From JAJRPT01 sp964465945 (GTDB taxonomy: Bacteria; Bacteroidota; Ignavibacteria; Kapaibacteriales; UBA2268): 64,000 bases of DNA. The notes under the pieces are model-generated. The model was given only the letters and a program-made list of their open reading frames with translations. It was not told the DNA's origin and made no database searches. The stretch's first letter is position 1; each line of letters starts with the position of its first letter. Made by a program: the position numbers and the translations under genes. Location: assembly GCA_964465945.1 (NCBI GenBank), contig CAYXMM010000006.1, positions 76,958 to 140,957 on the forward strand. Direction: 5' to 3'. Below are positions 1-8,136 of the stretch, one piece after another.

Positions 1-1
1 C

Positions 2-1924
2 AAAGGAAGGAATTGGAAGATAGTTAATGAAGAATATAAAGACACAACATTTCGAAACTTGTGTAAAGATAGTAAAGGTAATTTTTATGCACATACAAGT
101 GGAATAAATATAAATAAAGCAAGTTTAAAGAAATCAACAAATAAGGGTTTAACTTGGCAGGAATTAACTCCCCATAATATTCCAGGTGTCGAAGGTCCTT
201 ACGCTTACATTATGTGTACACAAGGAGACACCCTCTTTACTTGTATAGGAAAATATAGCCCCACAAAGCTAGTACTTTCATCTGATGGTGGAATATCCTG
301 GAAACAGATTAAAATATCATATTTAGAGAACGATACAGATATTCGAGATATGAAAATTCATAATAATTATTATTATGTAGTTACAAATAAACTATTCAGG
401 CAAGTAGATGCAGGAAGCGAACACCTCTATTTTTCATCGAATTATGGTACCGATTGGGATACAGTAATCGTACAATCGGATACATCTGGTATTTCTTCAA
501 TATCTATCTTTGCCGATGAAATTTTTATCGCAACTTATAAAGGCGCTATTTATAAAACTAAATTAGGAAATGAAAAAGGTAATTGGATGCAAGTAAACGA
601 CATTAAATTAGAAATAGCAAATATTTACGCAAACAACAATTTTATCTTTGCTTATGGTAAAGGTGGTATATACACAAGCAACGATAGTTCTAAAACTTTC
701 CAAAAACTACCTATTCTTACCTATGATGCAATAAGGGGATATTGCTATGATTCCGATTCGCTTTATATAACAACTAATAGTGGCGTATTAGTTTCTGCGG
801 ACTATGGGGATACATTCGAGCCGATGTCTGAATTAAATTTACTTTTAAAAGAACAAGGATATTCTGCATATAAAATTGCAAAAAAAAATAATTTATTTGT
901 TGCTTCACCAATTTCTTCTTCAGCGTCAACAATTCTAATTTCTGAAGACTATGGAAAAACTTGGAATGTTTTTAATAATTTATCAACTGCTTTATATATA
1001 AATATTCTTGAAGATAACTCAATTTTAATATTAACTTATAATAGAAATGTGAAAATTTCACGAGACTTAGGGCGAAGTTGGGAAGAACTTGAAATAAAAG
1101 GTGGGGATTTTAGTTATGACCAATATTTAATAAAAAAATTACGCTATCTAAATGGAAAATTATATATTTTTGGAGACCAAGGCGCTGGTATATTTTCATC
1201 AAGTGATAATGCAAAAACTTGGGAAAAAGTGATTTATCCTATTGATTTTCCAGTCAATGATTTAGATATAGTTGACGACAAATTAATACTTATAACACCA
1301 GATAAGATATGCACCCCCGCAGAGACACCTGGACAATACATCACTTTATCCAATGTAAAAGGAATTGAAAGAGTGGTTCGGTATAAAGATAATATTTTTG
1401 CGCAATTTGCCGACAATAAAGGAATGTATTTATCAAAAGGCGACTATTTTAATATTGATTGGAAAAATATTAATGGAAGCAGTGGGCATAGAACAGCATT
1501 ACTAAAAGGTGGCGCTGCTGATAGTTATACTTTAATCAAAGACCATTTATTTGCTTTTAGCTTTTCAAGCGGTCCATCTTTACGGGCAAAACTATCGGAC
1601 TTCGGTATTGAATACACCAGCGTAGAACGCACCGAAGACCGAAACTATCTCTGGACTAATCCACCCTATCCGCAACCGAGCAATAATCAAGTGAAAGTAG
1701 AAGTATACTGGGATAGCGGTTTGCCATTCACGAGCGATGACGTAGAAATTTACGACTTAACAGGTGTAAAAATAAACATCAACGGACAAATAAATGTCAA
1801 AAAAGAAAATAATTGGAAGGGCAACATAATCTGGGACGCAAGCAACCAAAATCCCGGCATCTACATAATGAAAATCACCCACGGCACAGAAACAAGGACA
1901 AGAAAAATATTGATAACGGAATAA
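2..1924 (+). CDS. Secreted BNR/Asp-box repeat protein with T9SS sorting domain (5' partial)
   Basis: The reading frame is open from base 2, so the gene begins left of the window; the first in-frame start codon seen (TTG at 59) is probably internal. The visible part (about 640 residues) has at least seven Asp-box repeats of the S-x-D-x-G-x-T/S-W type, for example SSDGGISW, SSNYGTDW, SADYGDTF, SEDYGKTW, SRDLGRSW and SSDNAKTW. This is the pattern of a sialidase-like or Ycf48-like beta-propeller. The last 80 or so residues look like a type IX secretion type A sorting domain (VEIYDLTGVKI, then NPGIYIMKI and a basic end, TRTRKILITE). The protein is therefore likely exported through the outer membrane and anchored or released outside. 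No catalytic residues of true sialidases are visible, and the propeller may only bind. Substrate is unknown. Confidence 0.85.
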   Translation, partial: KGRNWKIVNEEYKDTTFRNLCKDSKGNFYAHTSGININKASLKKSTNKGLTWQELTPHNIPGVEGPYAYIMCTQGDTLFTCIGKYSPTKLVLSSDGGISWKQIKISYLENDTDIRDMKIHNNYYYVVTNKLFRQVDAGSEHLYFSSNYGTDWDTVIVQSDTSGISSISIFADEIFIATYKGAIYKTKLGNEKGNWMQVNDIKLEIANIYANNNFIFAYGKGGIYTSNDSSKTFQKLPILTYDAIRGYCYDSDSLYITTNSGVLVSADYGDTFEPMSELNLLLKEQGYSAYKIAKKNNLFVASPISSSASTILISEDYGKTWNVFNNLSTALYINILEDNSILILTYNRNVKISRDLGRSWEELEIKGGDFSYDQYLIKKLRYLNGKLYIFGDQGAGIFSSSDNAKTWEKVIYPIDFPVNDLDIVDDKLILITPDKICTPAETPGQYITLSNVKGIERVVRYKDNIFAQFADNKGMYLSKGDYFNIDWKNINGSSGHRTALLKGGAADSYTLIKDHLFAFSFSSGPSLRAKLSDFGIEYTSVERTEDRNYLWTNPPYPQPSNNQVKVEVYWDSGLPFTSDDVEIYDLTGVKININGQINVKKENNWKGNIIWDASNQNPGIYIMKITHGTETRTRKILITE

Positions 1925-2523
1925 AATTTGATTTTAAAACAAACAACATCAATTTCATACCCTTCCTGTGGCAAAGGTGGTGTTGCTTGTTATGTATTCT
2001 GAGAGTAGCGATGAATCCAGTTCAGACATATCAAATCGAAGATTTTTTCCAGTAAAAAGTCCAAAATTCCCCTCTATCAGAGGGGTGTCGGCTTGCCGAC
2101 GGGGTGTTATGTATTATAAAGGATATTTCGCTACACTCAATATGACTGGGAGTTTTTTTTATTAAATATTTGTTACTTAAATATTAATTTTATAATTTAC
2201 ATATTATTAATTCATAATATTTTATTTTTATGTATACTATTGTGTTTTTAATATTATTTTCTTGTCAGCTCGTCAGCTTATCTATACGCACACAGAACAA
2301 AATTTTATTCTTATTTCAGAATTATTTCAATCAAATTACTTTTTCAATCTTGTTAAACAGAAGTATAGGCGTGGGTTTTCAAAAGGTAATAAAACTTACC
2401 TGTGTAGAAAATCAACGCTACTTTACGGCAAATAAATCTTTTTATGCTGTATTGCAATAAGCAAGAAGTAAAATACTTCTTTTTAATTCTCTAAAAATGT
2501 TTTAAAAAAAACCAATAAAAATT
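1925..2523. other. Gene-free stretch of about 600 bp
   Basis: No convincing gene lies here. The short open frames have no domain, signal or good start context. The left half holds a compact double hairpin of REP type (2069-2100) followed by GC-richer sequence to about 2150. The right half (2160-2523) is very AT-rich and must hold the promoter of the lipoprotein gene at 2524, but no clear promoter motif could be picked out. Confidence 0.5.
2069..2100. repeat. REP-like double hairpin
   Basis: Two perfect inverted repeats lie side by side in an otherwise AT-rich spacer. One is CCCCTCT-atc-AGAGGGG (2069-2085) and the other GTCGGC-tt-GCCGAC (2087-2100), followed by GGGGTGT. The GC content is far above the surroundings. 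The build resembles dispersed extragenic palindromes. Only one copy is visible in the window, so its repetitive nature is inferred. Confidence 0.5.
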
Positions 2524-3282
2524 ATGAATATAAATTCAAATAAAATTTTAGGTTTTGTAGCCACCTTAATTTTACTAATTTTTCTCTCCTCTTGTAAAGA
2601 GGATATTCCTGTAAATGACGATATAAAAAATTATAACACTTTAAATACTTCTACTTATCCAGACTATTTATATAATGTAAATTTAGTTGGAACAAAGCAT
2701 AATGAGTACTTAGATAGTATGTATGCAAAATTATCAAGGATGAAAAGTGACGTGGAAAGCCAATCAAATACACCACTTGTTAATTTTGTGATAAACGAAG
2801 CCGTAATTTTTGCAGATAATAATGGCTTTGACGTTACAAATGTTGATACAACTGGGCTTACGGATGCTTATTACGATACTTTGTCAATTTCAAGCTTTTT
2901 AGATACAAATAGTTTTTTAAGCCAAGCGGCAGAAAATATCTTATATCAATTAGATAGTACTTTGAATGTTTATGCAAACGACGGAATGACACTAATGCAA
3001 TTTGAGACTTATTGTGATATGCAAATCACTATTGCGTACTCCTTAGGAAGTTCCACCGAAGCATATATAGTTGGTTTAACCTTAAGCGTGGCAAAAAATT
3101 CAGCGAATTATTGGAACTCAAAGTATGACGATTGGATGACCTTATTAGAAGAAGCAGAATCTATGCCAGTAACTAAAAACTTTGAATTAAATAAAAATTC
3201 ACGAAATGCAAAATTCCTATTAAGTTCAAATGCAAGACGGGTTATAGCTTCTGATATTGCTGGAGCTGTTTCTGGTGCATAG
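2524..3282 (+). CDS. Lipoprotein of a two-gene cassette, C-terminus lost by frameshift
   Basis: The protein starts with a hydrophobic signal and a lipobox ending in FLSSC (Cys24), so it should be a Spase-II lipoprotein. It is a divergent paralogue of the lipoprotein encoded at 63002-63901. Both have SCKE-D/E-I/L-PV-N/R-D-D/E-I just after the lipid Cys and a G-x-x-HN-x-x-x-DS motif some 30 residues later. The frame stops after ...AGAVSGA at residue 252, but a glycine-rich hydrophobic tail continues in another frame to 3437. A single -1 shift near 3279 would restore a 304-residue protein, almost the 299 residues of the paralogue. The restored stop lies 4 nt before the next gene. A one-base deletion or an assembly error is more likely than programmed shifting, since no slippery heptamer is seen. 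Function is unknown. Confidence 0.75.
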   Translation: MNINSNKILGFVATLILLIFLSSCKEDIPVNDDIKNYNTLNTSTYPDYLYNVNLVGTKHNEYLDSMYAKLSRMKSDVESQSNTPLVNFVINEAVIFADNNGFDVTNVDTTGLTDAYYDTLSISSFLDTNSFLSQAAENILYQLDSTLNVYANDGMTLMQFETYCDMQITIAYSLGSSTEAYIVGLTLSVAKNSANYWNSKYDDWMTLLEEAESMPVTKNFELNKNSRNAKFLLSSNARRVIASDIAGAVSGA

Positions 3283-3437
3283 GTGGAGCAATGGCAGGAT
3301 CTGCTTTTGGAGGACCAATTGGTGCTTTAGCTGTTGGGGTAGCTAATGCTATGGTCTGTGGAGGAGCAACTTCAGCAATATCCGCAGTAGCAATTGTAGT
3401 AAGAGTACCTTGGTGGTTACAAGGCATTACAGGGTAA
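3279..3437 (+). pseudogene. Out-of-frame glycine-zipper tail of the preceding lipoprotein
   Basis: Read in frame 3 from the ATA at 3279, this stretch encodes 52 residues rich in Gly and Ala with GxxxG spacing (IGGAMAGSAFGGPIGALAVG, then AMVCGGATSAISAVAIVV) and ending RVPWWLQGITG. It joins smoothly to the AGAVSGA end of the upstream frame. The paralogue at 63002 has an equivalent tail (LVDWTVGAGIFLGSTSASGG and further). Such segments insert in membranes in many bacteriocins and glycine-zipper proteins; here that role is only inferred. Confidence 0.65.
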
Positions 3438-3441
3438 TTTT

Positions 3442-3702
3442 ATGAAAGGAATTTTTTGGAAATATATGGATTATACTTGTCGAACAAGAAAAAGATCTGT
3501 TGTTATTGCAGTTTGTCAAGTACTTTTTCTCAATATAATCCTTTACATATTTTTGAATCTGGATTTCAACACTGTTTTACTAAGAAGTATAATATGGGGA
3601 TTTATATATGGAAATTTCTATTTTGGAGTGTATAATGAGTTAAAAAGAGAATCGACTAAAACAAGCAATATTCAAAATATATCTCACTCTACTACTGAGT
3701 AG
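3442..3702 (+). CDS. Small two-helix membrane protein of the cassette
   Basis: This 86-residue protein starts 4 nt after the restored stop of the lipoprotein frame. It has a short basic N-terminus (TCRTRKRS), two hydrophobic helices at about residues 19-39 and 44-65, and a polar tail. No known family was recognised. Tight coupling to the lipoprotein suggests co-translation. A degenerate second copy of its first 50 bases follows directly downstream at 3706. The analogous gene in the other cassette (62688-62996) is also a small membrane protein, though not evidently homologous. An immunity-like role is a guess from layout only. Confidence 0.65.
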   Translation: MKGIFWKYMDYTCRTRKRSVVIAVCQVLFLNIILYIFLNLDFNTVLLRSIIWGFIYGNFYFGVYNELKRESTKTSNIQNISHSTTE

Positions 3703-3705
3703 TAT

Positions 3706-3760
3706 ATGGAGAAAATTTTTGGAATTATATAGGTTATACTTGTTGAATAAGAAAAATACT
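3706..3760 (+). pseudogene. Remnant of a duplicated small membrane gene
   Basis: Aligned by eye, bases 3706-3755 match the first 50 bases of the gene at 3442 at about 80% identity with one deleted T (the TTTTTT of the parent is TTTTT here). Shared blocks include AATTTTT-GGAA, TTATACTTGT and AAGAAAAA. The deletion breaks the frame, and a TGA replaces the CGA codon for Arg14. It looks like a decayed tandem copy whose remainder is gone or unrecognisable. Confidence 0.6.
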
Positions 3761-3785
3761 CATTACGGAGTGAGAAAATATGCAT

Positions 3786-3811
3786 AGCCACGATAAAACG
3801 TGGCTTTATTT
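3786..3811 (+). terminator. Rho-independent terminator after the cassette
   Basis: The perfect 7-bp stem AGCCACG (3786-3792) / CGTGGCT (3799-3805) with a six-base loop is followed by TTATTTATCTT. It closes the lipoprotein/membrane protein cassette on the plus strand. Confidence 0.7.
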
Positions 3812-3936
3812 ATCTTAATGACGATTTTTTTTATTTTTTTGTGTAACCCTATTTTAGGATTATTCATTATTCATTATTATTGATTTTTTGATTGTATAAA
3901 AATAATATTGCTATTTTTGTAAAAAATATAATTAAA

Positions 3937-4587
3937 ATGGTAAAATATTATAACTTTTCTGATAATCGAGACCTTGCTGTGAATAATTTCTGGTGCATAG
4001 GTCGGAATTATTCTGACCATGCTAAAGAAATGGGTGCTAAGACGGAAGATGAACCGATTATTTTCTTGAAGCCAAGTAGTGCAGTTGTTTTAAATAATTC
4101 AATTACATTGCCTGAATACTCTATTAATGTTAATTTTGAAACAGAATTAATTTTTGTAATTGGCGATGATTGTATGAATGTAGGCGAAACCGATGCTAAT
4201 AAATTTATTGCAGGCGTTGGACTTGGTTTAGATTTGACTTTACGTGATATTCAAACAAAATTAAAAGAGAAATCTCTACCATGGGCTCTTAGTAAAAGTT
4301 TTTATGGCTCTGCACCAGTTTCACCAATTATTCCTTATTCTGAATTTAAACAGGATAGTTATAAGTTCCAAATGGAACTAAATGGTGAAATAAAACAAAG
4401 TGGTGATAGTAGTTCTATGATTTTTTCAATAGATTTTTTAATTTCGTATTTATCAAAACGATTTACCTTACAAAAGGGTGATTGTATAATGACCGGAACT
4501 CCTGCTGGCGTAGGTAAATTAAATCATAATGATAGAATAAAAGCAAAACTTGAAAATAAATTAGAATGGGAGTTAGAAGTTTTATGA
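3937..4587 (+). CDS. Fumarylacetoacetate hydrolase family enzyme (acylpyruvase-like)
   Basis: The start is placed at ATG 3937, where family similarity begins, rather than the TTG 45 bases upstream; this gives 216 residues. It is a single FAH-fold domain. GRNYSDHAKEMG carries His28 and Glu31. FETEL carries Glu68 and Glu70, and GLDLTLRD carries Asp99. This matches the catalytic His/Glu pair and the Glu-Glu-Asp metal site of FAHD1-type acylpyruvases and oxaloacetate decarboxylases. LSKSFYGSAPVSP and MTGTPAGVG are further family signatures. It should be a cytoplasmic Mg2+-dependent enzyme cleaving or decarboxylating small 2-keto acids; the exact substrate cannot be read from the sequence. Its stop overlaps the next start (ATGA), so it is co-translated with the lipoprotein that follows. 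Confidence 0.88.
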   Translation: MVKYYNFSDNRDLAVNNFWCIGRNYSDHAKEMGAKTEDEPIIFLKPSSAVVLNNSITLPEYSINVNFETELIFVIGDDCMNVGETDANKFIAGVGLGLDLTLRDIQTKLKEKSLPWALSKSFYGSAPVSPIIPYSEFKQDSYKFQMELNGEIKQSGDSSSMIFSIDFLISYLSKRFTLQKGDCIMTGTPAGVGKLNHNDRIKAKLENKLEWELEVL

Positions 4588-5984
4588 AGTATTTTCTACT
4601 GATTTCATTTCTGGCTTTGTTGGCTTCTTGTAGTTTCAAGAGTCAATTTACGCGATTCGAAGAAGATAAGTATACAATAACTACGATTGACACTACTTAT
4701 CATCATTATAACCCAAATTCTCCTGATAACGATTTGAATGGAGTAATTAGCCCAAGTTCAAAAGTTATAGAGTCATCAAATAGAGTTACCCAATATGATA
4801 GTATTGTTACTCGTGAATACCCTGATTTTATTAGACTTGGAGTTTTCGAGAGTATTGGAATATTTGGCGGAGATAGCAAATTTGGCTTGAGCGGTGGAAT
4901 TTTTGGAACTTATATTAATCCATCTATGTTAAAGTCGTCTTTTAGAGGTATTGATGAAAGTGCGATATTTACAGGCGGTATTTATAGAATAGGAATAATG
5001 GAGAAACGATTACGCTGGTTTGAAGATTCTCAAAATTGGACTTATGGTTTTAACTTAGCCGAGTTGATGTTTCCAGATGCAAGACTAGAAAATTCTTTGA
5101 TTGGATTAGGTGTTTTTAATTTAACTAAGAGGTGGTATGTATGGGATAAGATCCCATATTTTGCTCTTGGTGGGCGTTTTGGTATTGGAGCATATCCTTC
5201 TGTCTATGGAAAGTTAGAAGGGTTTGCTGAACTTGGGTCTATTGGTGGTTTGAATTTACGTGCATATCTTGGTTATGCAGGTGGTTGGAATTATGCTGGG
5301 ACTATATTGACAAATAACAATGATTATGCAAATGGCTCCACAACTCCAAACTTTCTATATGGTGGATTAGGGATATCACTTTTAGATTTTGTAAATATTG
5401 TGCCTGAAACCTACCGTGAATGGAAAGATATGGAAAATTCTGCTTGGAATATTTCTTTGTTAGAAATCGGATTACTTAAAACAGATGCTGACAATTCATA
5501 CTTTAGTACAGATCCATCGAAAAAGTTAGCAATAAGCGGTGCATCTTTAAAATTACTGAATGCAAATTTATCACTATATCCTATTGATGAACGTCTATAC
5601 ATTGGAACTTCATTGTTAAATTTGAATTACTTAGGATCATCAGAGGTTGGTATAGGAATTTTACCATTAAGAGTTGGTTGGTGGCAAGTTCTTTTACGTG
5701 ATGAGTTAATATTAGACCCTTTTGTTGAATTGTCATATTACCCATCAACTTATTATAATGTAGGAGCGAAATTAACTTTGATAATCCCACCATTTGGGAA
5801 TACAAATTTTAGTTTAGTAGGTGGTTATATGAGCGGGAATAGTGTTGGTGGATTAGATGTTAAGAATGGATTAGGCGATTTAAAAGATTATGCGGATTTT
5901 AGTAATTTTTATTTTGGTCTGCAAGTAAATATTAAAAATTATATTTTTAAAAGTTCTGAATTAAAACATAATAGAATAAAGTAA
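4584..5984 (+). CDS. Hypothetical lipoprotein, probably beta-rich outer membrane associated
   Basis: The start is ATG 4584, overlapping the TGA of the FAH gene; this puts a clean signal peptide MKYFLLISFLALLASC at the N-terminus with lipobox LASC (Cys16). The 466-residue mature part is rich in Gly, aromatic residues and alternating hydrophobic strands (for example GVFESIGIFGGDSKFGLSGG, RFGIGAYPSVYGKLEGFAEL, YFGLQVNIKNY). This suggests repeated beta strands as in an outer-membrane protein. No family was recognised. Its stop shares one base with the nadK start, so FAH, this gene and nadK form a translationally coupled set, although no functional link is obvious. Confidence 0.7.
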   Translation: MKYFLLISFLALLASCSFKSQFTRFEEDKYTITTIDTTYHHYNPNSPDNDLNGVISPSSKVIESSNRVTQYDSIVTREYPDFIRLGVFESIGIFGGDSKFGLSGGIFGTYINPSMLKSSFRGIDESAIFTGGIYRIGIMEKRLRWFEDSQNWTYGFNLAELMFPDARLENSLIGLGVFNLTKRWYVWDKIPYFALGGRFGIGAYPSVYGKLEGFAELGSIGGLNLRAYLGYAGGWNYAGTILTNNNDYANGSTTPNFLYGGLGISLLDFVNIVPETYREWKDMENSAWNISLLEIGLLKTDADNSYFSTDPSKKLAISGASLKLLNANLSLYPIDERLYIGTSLLNLNYLGSSEVGIGILPLRVGWWQVLLRDELILDPFVELSYYPSTYYNVGAKLTLIIPPFGNTNFSLVGGYMSGNSVGGLDVKNGLGDLKDYADFSNFYFGLQVNIKNYIFKSSELKHNRIK

Positions 5985-6868
5985 TGAAAACTTATGCGAT
6001 ATTCTCATTAGCATCGAAGCCAGAGGCGAAAAAGTATGCTAAAGAGGCAGCAAAAATTCTTAAAGAATTAGGGGTTGAAGTAATAGCAAATGAAGCATTT
6101 TGCGAATCAATCAATCCTGATGAATATTCTTTTATTGGTGAGTGCAATGACACCGACTTTGAAAAGAAAGCAGATGTTGTTATTTCATTTGGTGGTGACG
6201 GGACGATGCTTTCTGCCTCAAAATTATTAATTGACTCTGGTGTGCCAATTATGGGCTTTAATGTTGGAAAACTTGGCTTTTTGGCAGAGTATCCAACAAC
6301 AAAACTAAAAGAGTCATTGGTTGATTTAGTCAATGGGAATTATCGAGTAGTTGAAAGAAGTATGTTTGAAACTACAATTCGAGACAAAAAGTATTTTGCT
6401 TTGAATGACTGTGTTGTTGAGAAAAAGAACACTTCAAGAATGATAACAATTTCGGCGTATTCAAATTCGAATCATATTGCTGATTATCGTGCAGATGGAT
6501 TAATTTTAACTACTCCGACGGGTTCGACTGCTTATTCATTATCATGTAATGGACCAATTATAGCACCAGGGACACCAGTATTTTGTATAACTCCTATATC
6601 TCCTCATTCTTTAACTTTACGTCCGCTTGTAATTCCAAATTCTACGGAAGTTAGGTTTAAAGTAAGTTCACCTACAGGTGAATCAAACTTTGTAATAGAT
6701 GGAAAAGAGGTTATAGTTGTAAAAGACGGTGAAGAGGTGTTAATAAGAAAATCCGATGCAGTGGTTAAATTGATTAAACCACAAAATTCATCATATTTCA
6801 GTTTATTAAAGGAAAAACTCCTCTGGGCTTCTCAAATTCCATTTGACAAGCATAAAGAAGAAAATTAA
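5984..6868 (+). CDS. nadK: NAD kinase
   Basis: NAD kinase phosphorylates NAD+ to NADP+ in the cytoplasm using ATP or polyphosphate. The 294-residue length is usual for the bacterial enzyme. The diagnostic GGDGT motif lies at residues 70-74 (VVISFGGDGTML). NVGKLGFLAEY follows at about residue 95, and the second NAD-binding block is DGLILTTPTGSTAYSLS. The later SPHSLTLRPLVIP block is also typical. The gene overlaps the previous stop by one base (TAATG) and converges on the UmuD-like gene 8 bp downstream. Confidence 0.95.
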   Translation: MKTYAIFSLASKPEAKKYAKEAAKILKELGVEVIANEAFCESINPDEYSFIGECNDTDFEKKADVVISFGGDGTMLSASKLLIDSGVPIMGFNVGKLGFLAEYPTTKLKESLVDLVNGNYRVVERSMFETTIRDKKYFALNDCVVEKKNTSRMITISAYSNSNHIADYRADGLILTTPTGSTAYSLSCNGPIIAPGTPVFCITPISPHSLTLRPLVIPNSTEVRFKVSSPTGESNFVIDGKEVIVVKDGEEVLIRKSDAVVKLIKPQNSSYFSLLKEKLLWASQIPFDKHKEEN

Positions 6869-6876
6869 TTTAAGAA

Positions 6877-7296
6877 TTAAATTGAGTGAATAACTTTTGT
6901 AATCACTCCAATTATTTTCCAGTTAATTTCATCACCTAAATTTAAAGGTGTGAAAAATGAGTTATGAGCTTCTAAATATTGATTCCCGTCAATATTTCTA
7001 AAATATTTAACGGTTAAATCATTATTTAACGTAGCAAGAATTAATTTTCCATCTGTTGGCTCTAAACTTGTGTCGATAATAAGTATATCACTATCAGAAA
7101 TACCAACAGGACGAAGTTCATCACCAGTAATTCTTGCAAAAAATGTTGCATAAGGATGCTCAATTAGAAACTCATTTAAGTCGATGACAGAATGGCTATC
7201 CGTGTCAATTGGAACAGGAATACCTGCTGATACTGACACATCGTAAAATGGTATTTTAGTAGAAATACCTTGAATTGAACCAAATAATTCAATCAT
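6877..7296 (-). CDS. UmuD-like S24 peptidase homologue lacking the catalytic serine
   Basis: The 139 residues align without gaps to the UmuD scheme: SAGIPVP with Ala24-Gly25 at the self-cleavage position, IDLNEFLIEHPYATFF, GISDSDILIID, then LTVKYF with Lys97 at the catalytic lysine position. At position 60, where UmuD has the nucleophile in GDSM, this protein has GDEL, so Ser60 is Glu (codon GAA). At least two base changes separate GAA from any serine codon, so a single read error is unlikely. UmuD normally self-cleaves on RecA filaments and then forms Pol V with UmuC. This version should be unable to do so. No umuC gene is adjacent. It may be a permanently uncleaved regulator or a decaying gene. 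No LexA-type DNA-binding domain is present. Confidence 0.82.
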   Translation of the reverse strand: MIELFGSIQGISTKIPFYDVSVSAGIPVPIDTDSHSVIDLNEFLIEHPYATFFARITGDELRPVGISDSDILIIDTSLEPTDGKLILATLNNDLTVKYFRNIDGNQYLEAHNSFFTPLNLGDEINWKIIGVITKVIHSI

Positions 7297-7404
7297 TTGG
7301 AATACCTATAGTTTAATTTGTCCCCCGTAAGAAGTTAAAATTAAAATATTTTTTGCATTTTTGCAAATAAGATTAATATAATTTAATATTTAATTAAAAA
7401 TATA

Positions 7405-8136
7405 GTGAAAGAAAAATCCAAAATATTAGTAATTGTTCCAGCATTCAACGAAGAAGATTGTATAGATAAAGTAATTTTAGAGCTGAAGGACACAAATAAA
7501 GACTGGGACGTATTAATAATAAATGATGGTTCTAAAGATAATACAAGCCAAGTAGCAAAATCAACAGGGAAAGCAATTGTAATAGATTTAGTTTCTAACT
7601 TAGGTATTGGAGGAGCAGTTCAGACTGGCTTTAAGTTTGCACAATCTAACAACTATGATATTTGCCTTCAATTTGATGGTGATGGTCAGCATATTGCATC
7701 TGAAATTAATAAACTTATTAAGCCAATTTTAGATAAGGAAGTAGATGTCGTGATTGGCTCAAGATTTACTATTACTCATTCAGGTTGGAAGTCAAGTGTC
7801 CCTAGAAGAATGGGAATATTTGTTTTCAGAATACTTAATTACTTATTGATAAGACAAAGAATAACAGATAGCACATCAGGGTTTAGAGCATATAACAAAG
7901 AAGCATTAAGATTTTTAGCAGAGCATTATCCAATTGATTACCCTGAGCCAGAAGCTATAATTTTGCTTGGGAAAAATGGATTTAAGTTAAAAGAAATTCA
8001 CTCTGATATGCGAGCAAGAAAAACGGGGACGTCATCAATAAATTACAGAAAAGCAATTTATTATATGATTAAAGTAGTGTTAGCAATTTTAATGACCTCA
8101 ATTAGACCAAAGATTAGAAAGGTGAAAAATGATTGA
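7405..8136 (+). CDS. Family 2 glycosyltransferase (dolichol-phosphate mannosyltransferase-like)
   Basis: The 243-residue protein is a GT-A glycosyltransferase starting at GTG 7405. IVPAFNEEDCI is the N-terminal signature and NDGSKDN the nucleotide-binding loop. FDGDGQH holds the DxD-type metal site, and TDSTSGFRAYN is the acceptor-side motif of the DPM1/polyprenyl-phosphate sugar transferase branch. The C-terminus is basic and slightly hydrophobic, fitting membrane association. Its end overlaps the DUF2304 gene by 8 bp, a pairing often seen for lipid-linked sugar transfer in cell-surface glycan synthesis. Donor and acceptor are unknown. Confidence 0.9.
   Translation: MKEKSKILVIVPAFNEEDCIDKVILELKDTNKDWDVLIINDGSKDNTSQVAKSTGKAIVIDLVSNLGIGGAVQTGFKFAQSNNYDICLQFDGDGQHIASEINKLIKPILDKEVDVVIGSRFTITHSGWKSSVPRRMGIFVFRILNYLLIRQRITDSTSGFRAYNKEALRFLAEHYPIDYPEPEAIILLGKNGFKLKEIHSDMRARKTGTSSINYRKAIYYMIKVVLAILMTSIRPKIRKVKND

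Noticed and set aside
2230..2460. 76-codon open frame in the spacer before the left cassette
   Set aside because: No good start context, no family, and a composition like the AT-rich spacer; not enough to call a gene.
3270..3290. Programmed -1 frameshift at the lipoprotein tail
   Set aside because: No X-XXY-YYZ slippery heptamer and no clear downstream pseudoknot; a simple deletion or read error explains it better.
6877..7296. LexA repressor
   Set aside because: No helix-turn-helix domain precedes the S24 domain; length and cleavage-site position fit UmuD.
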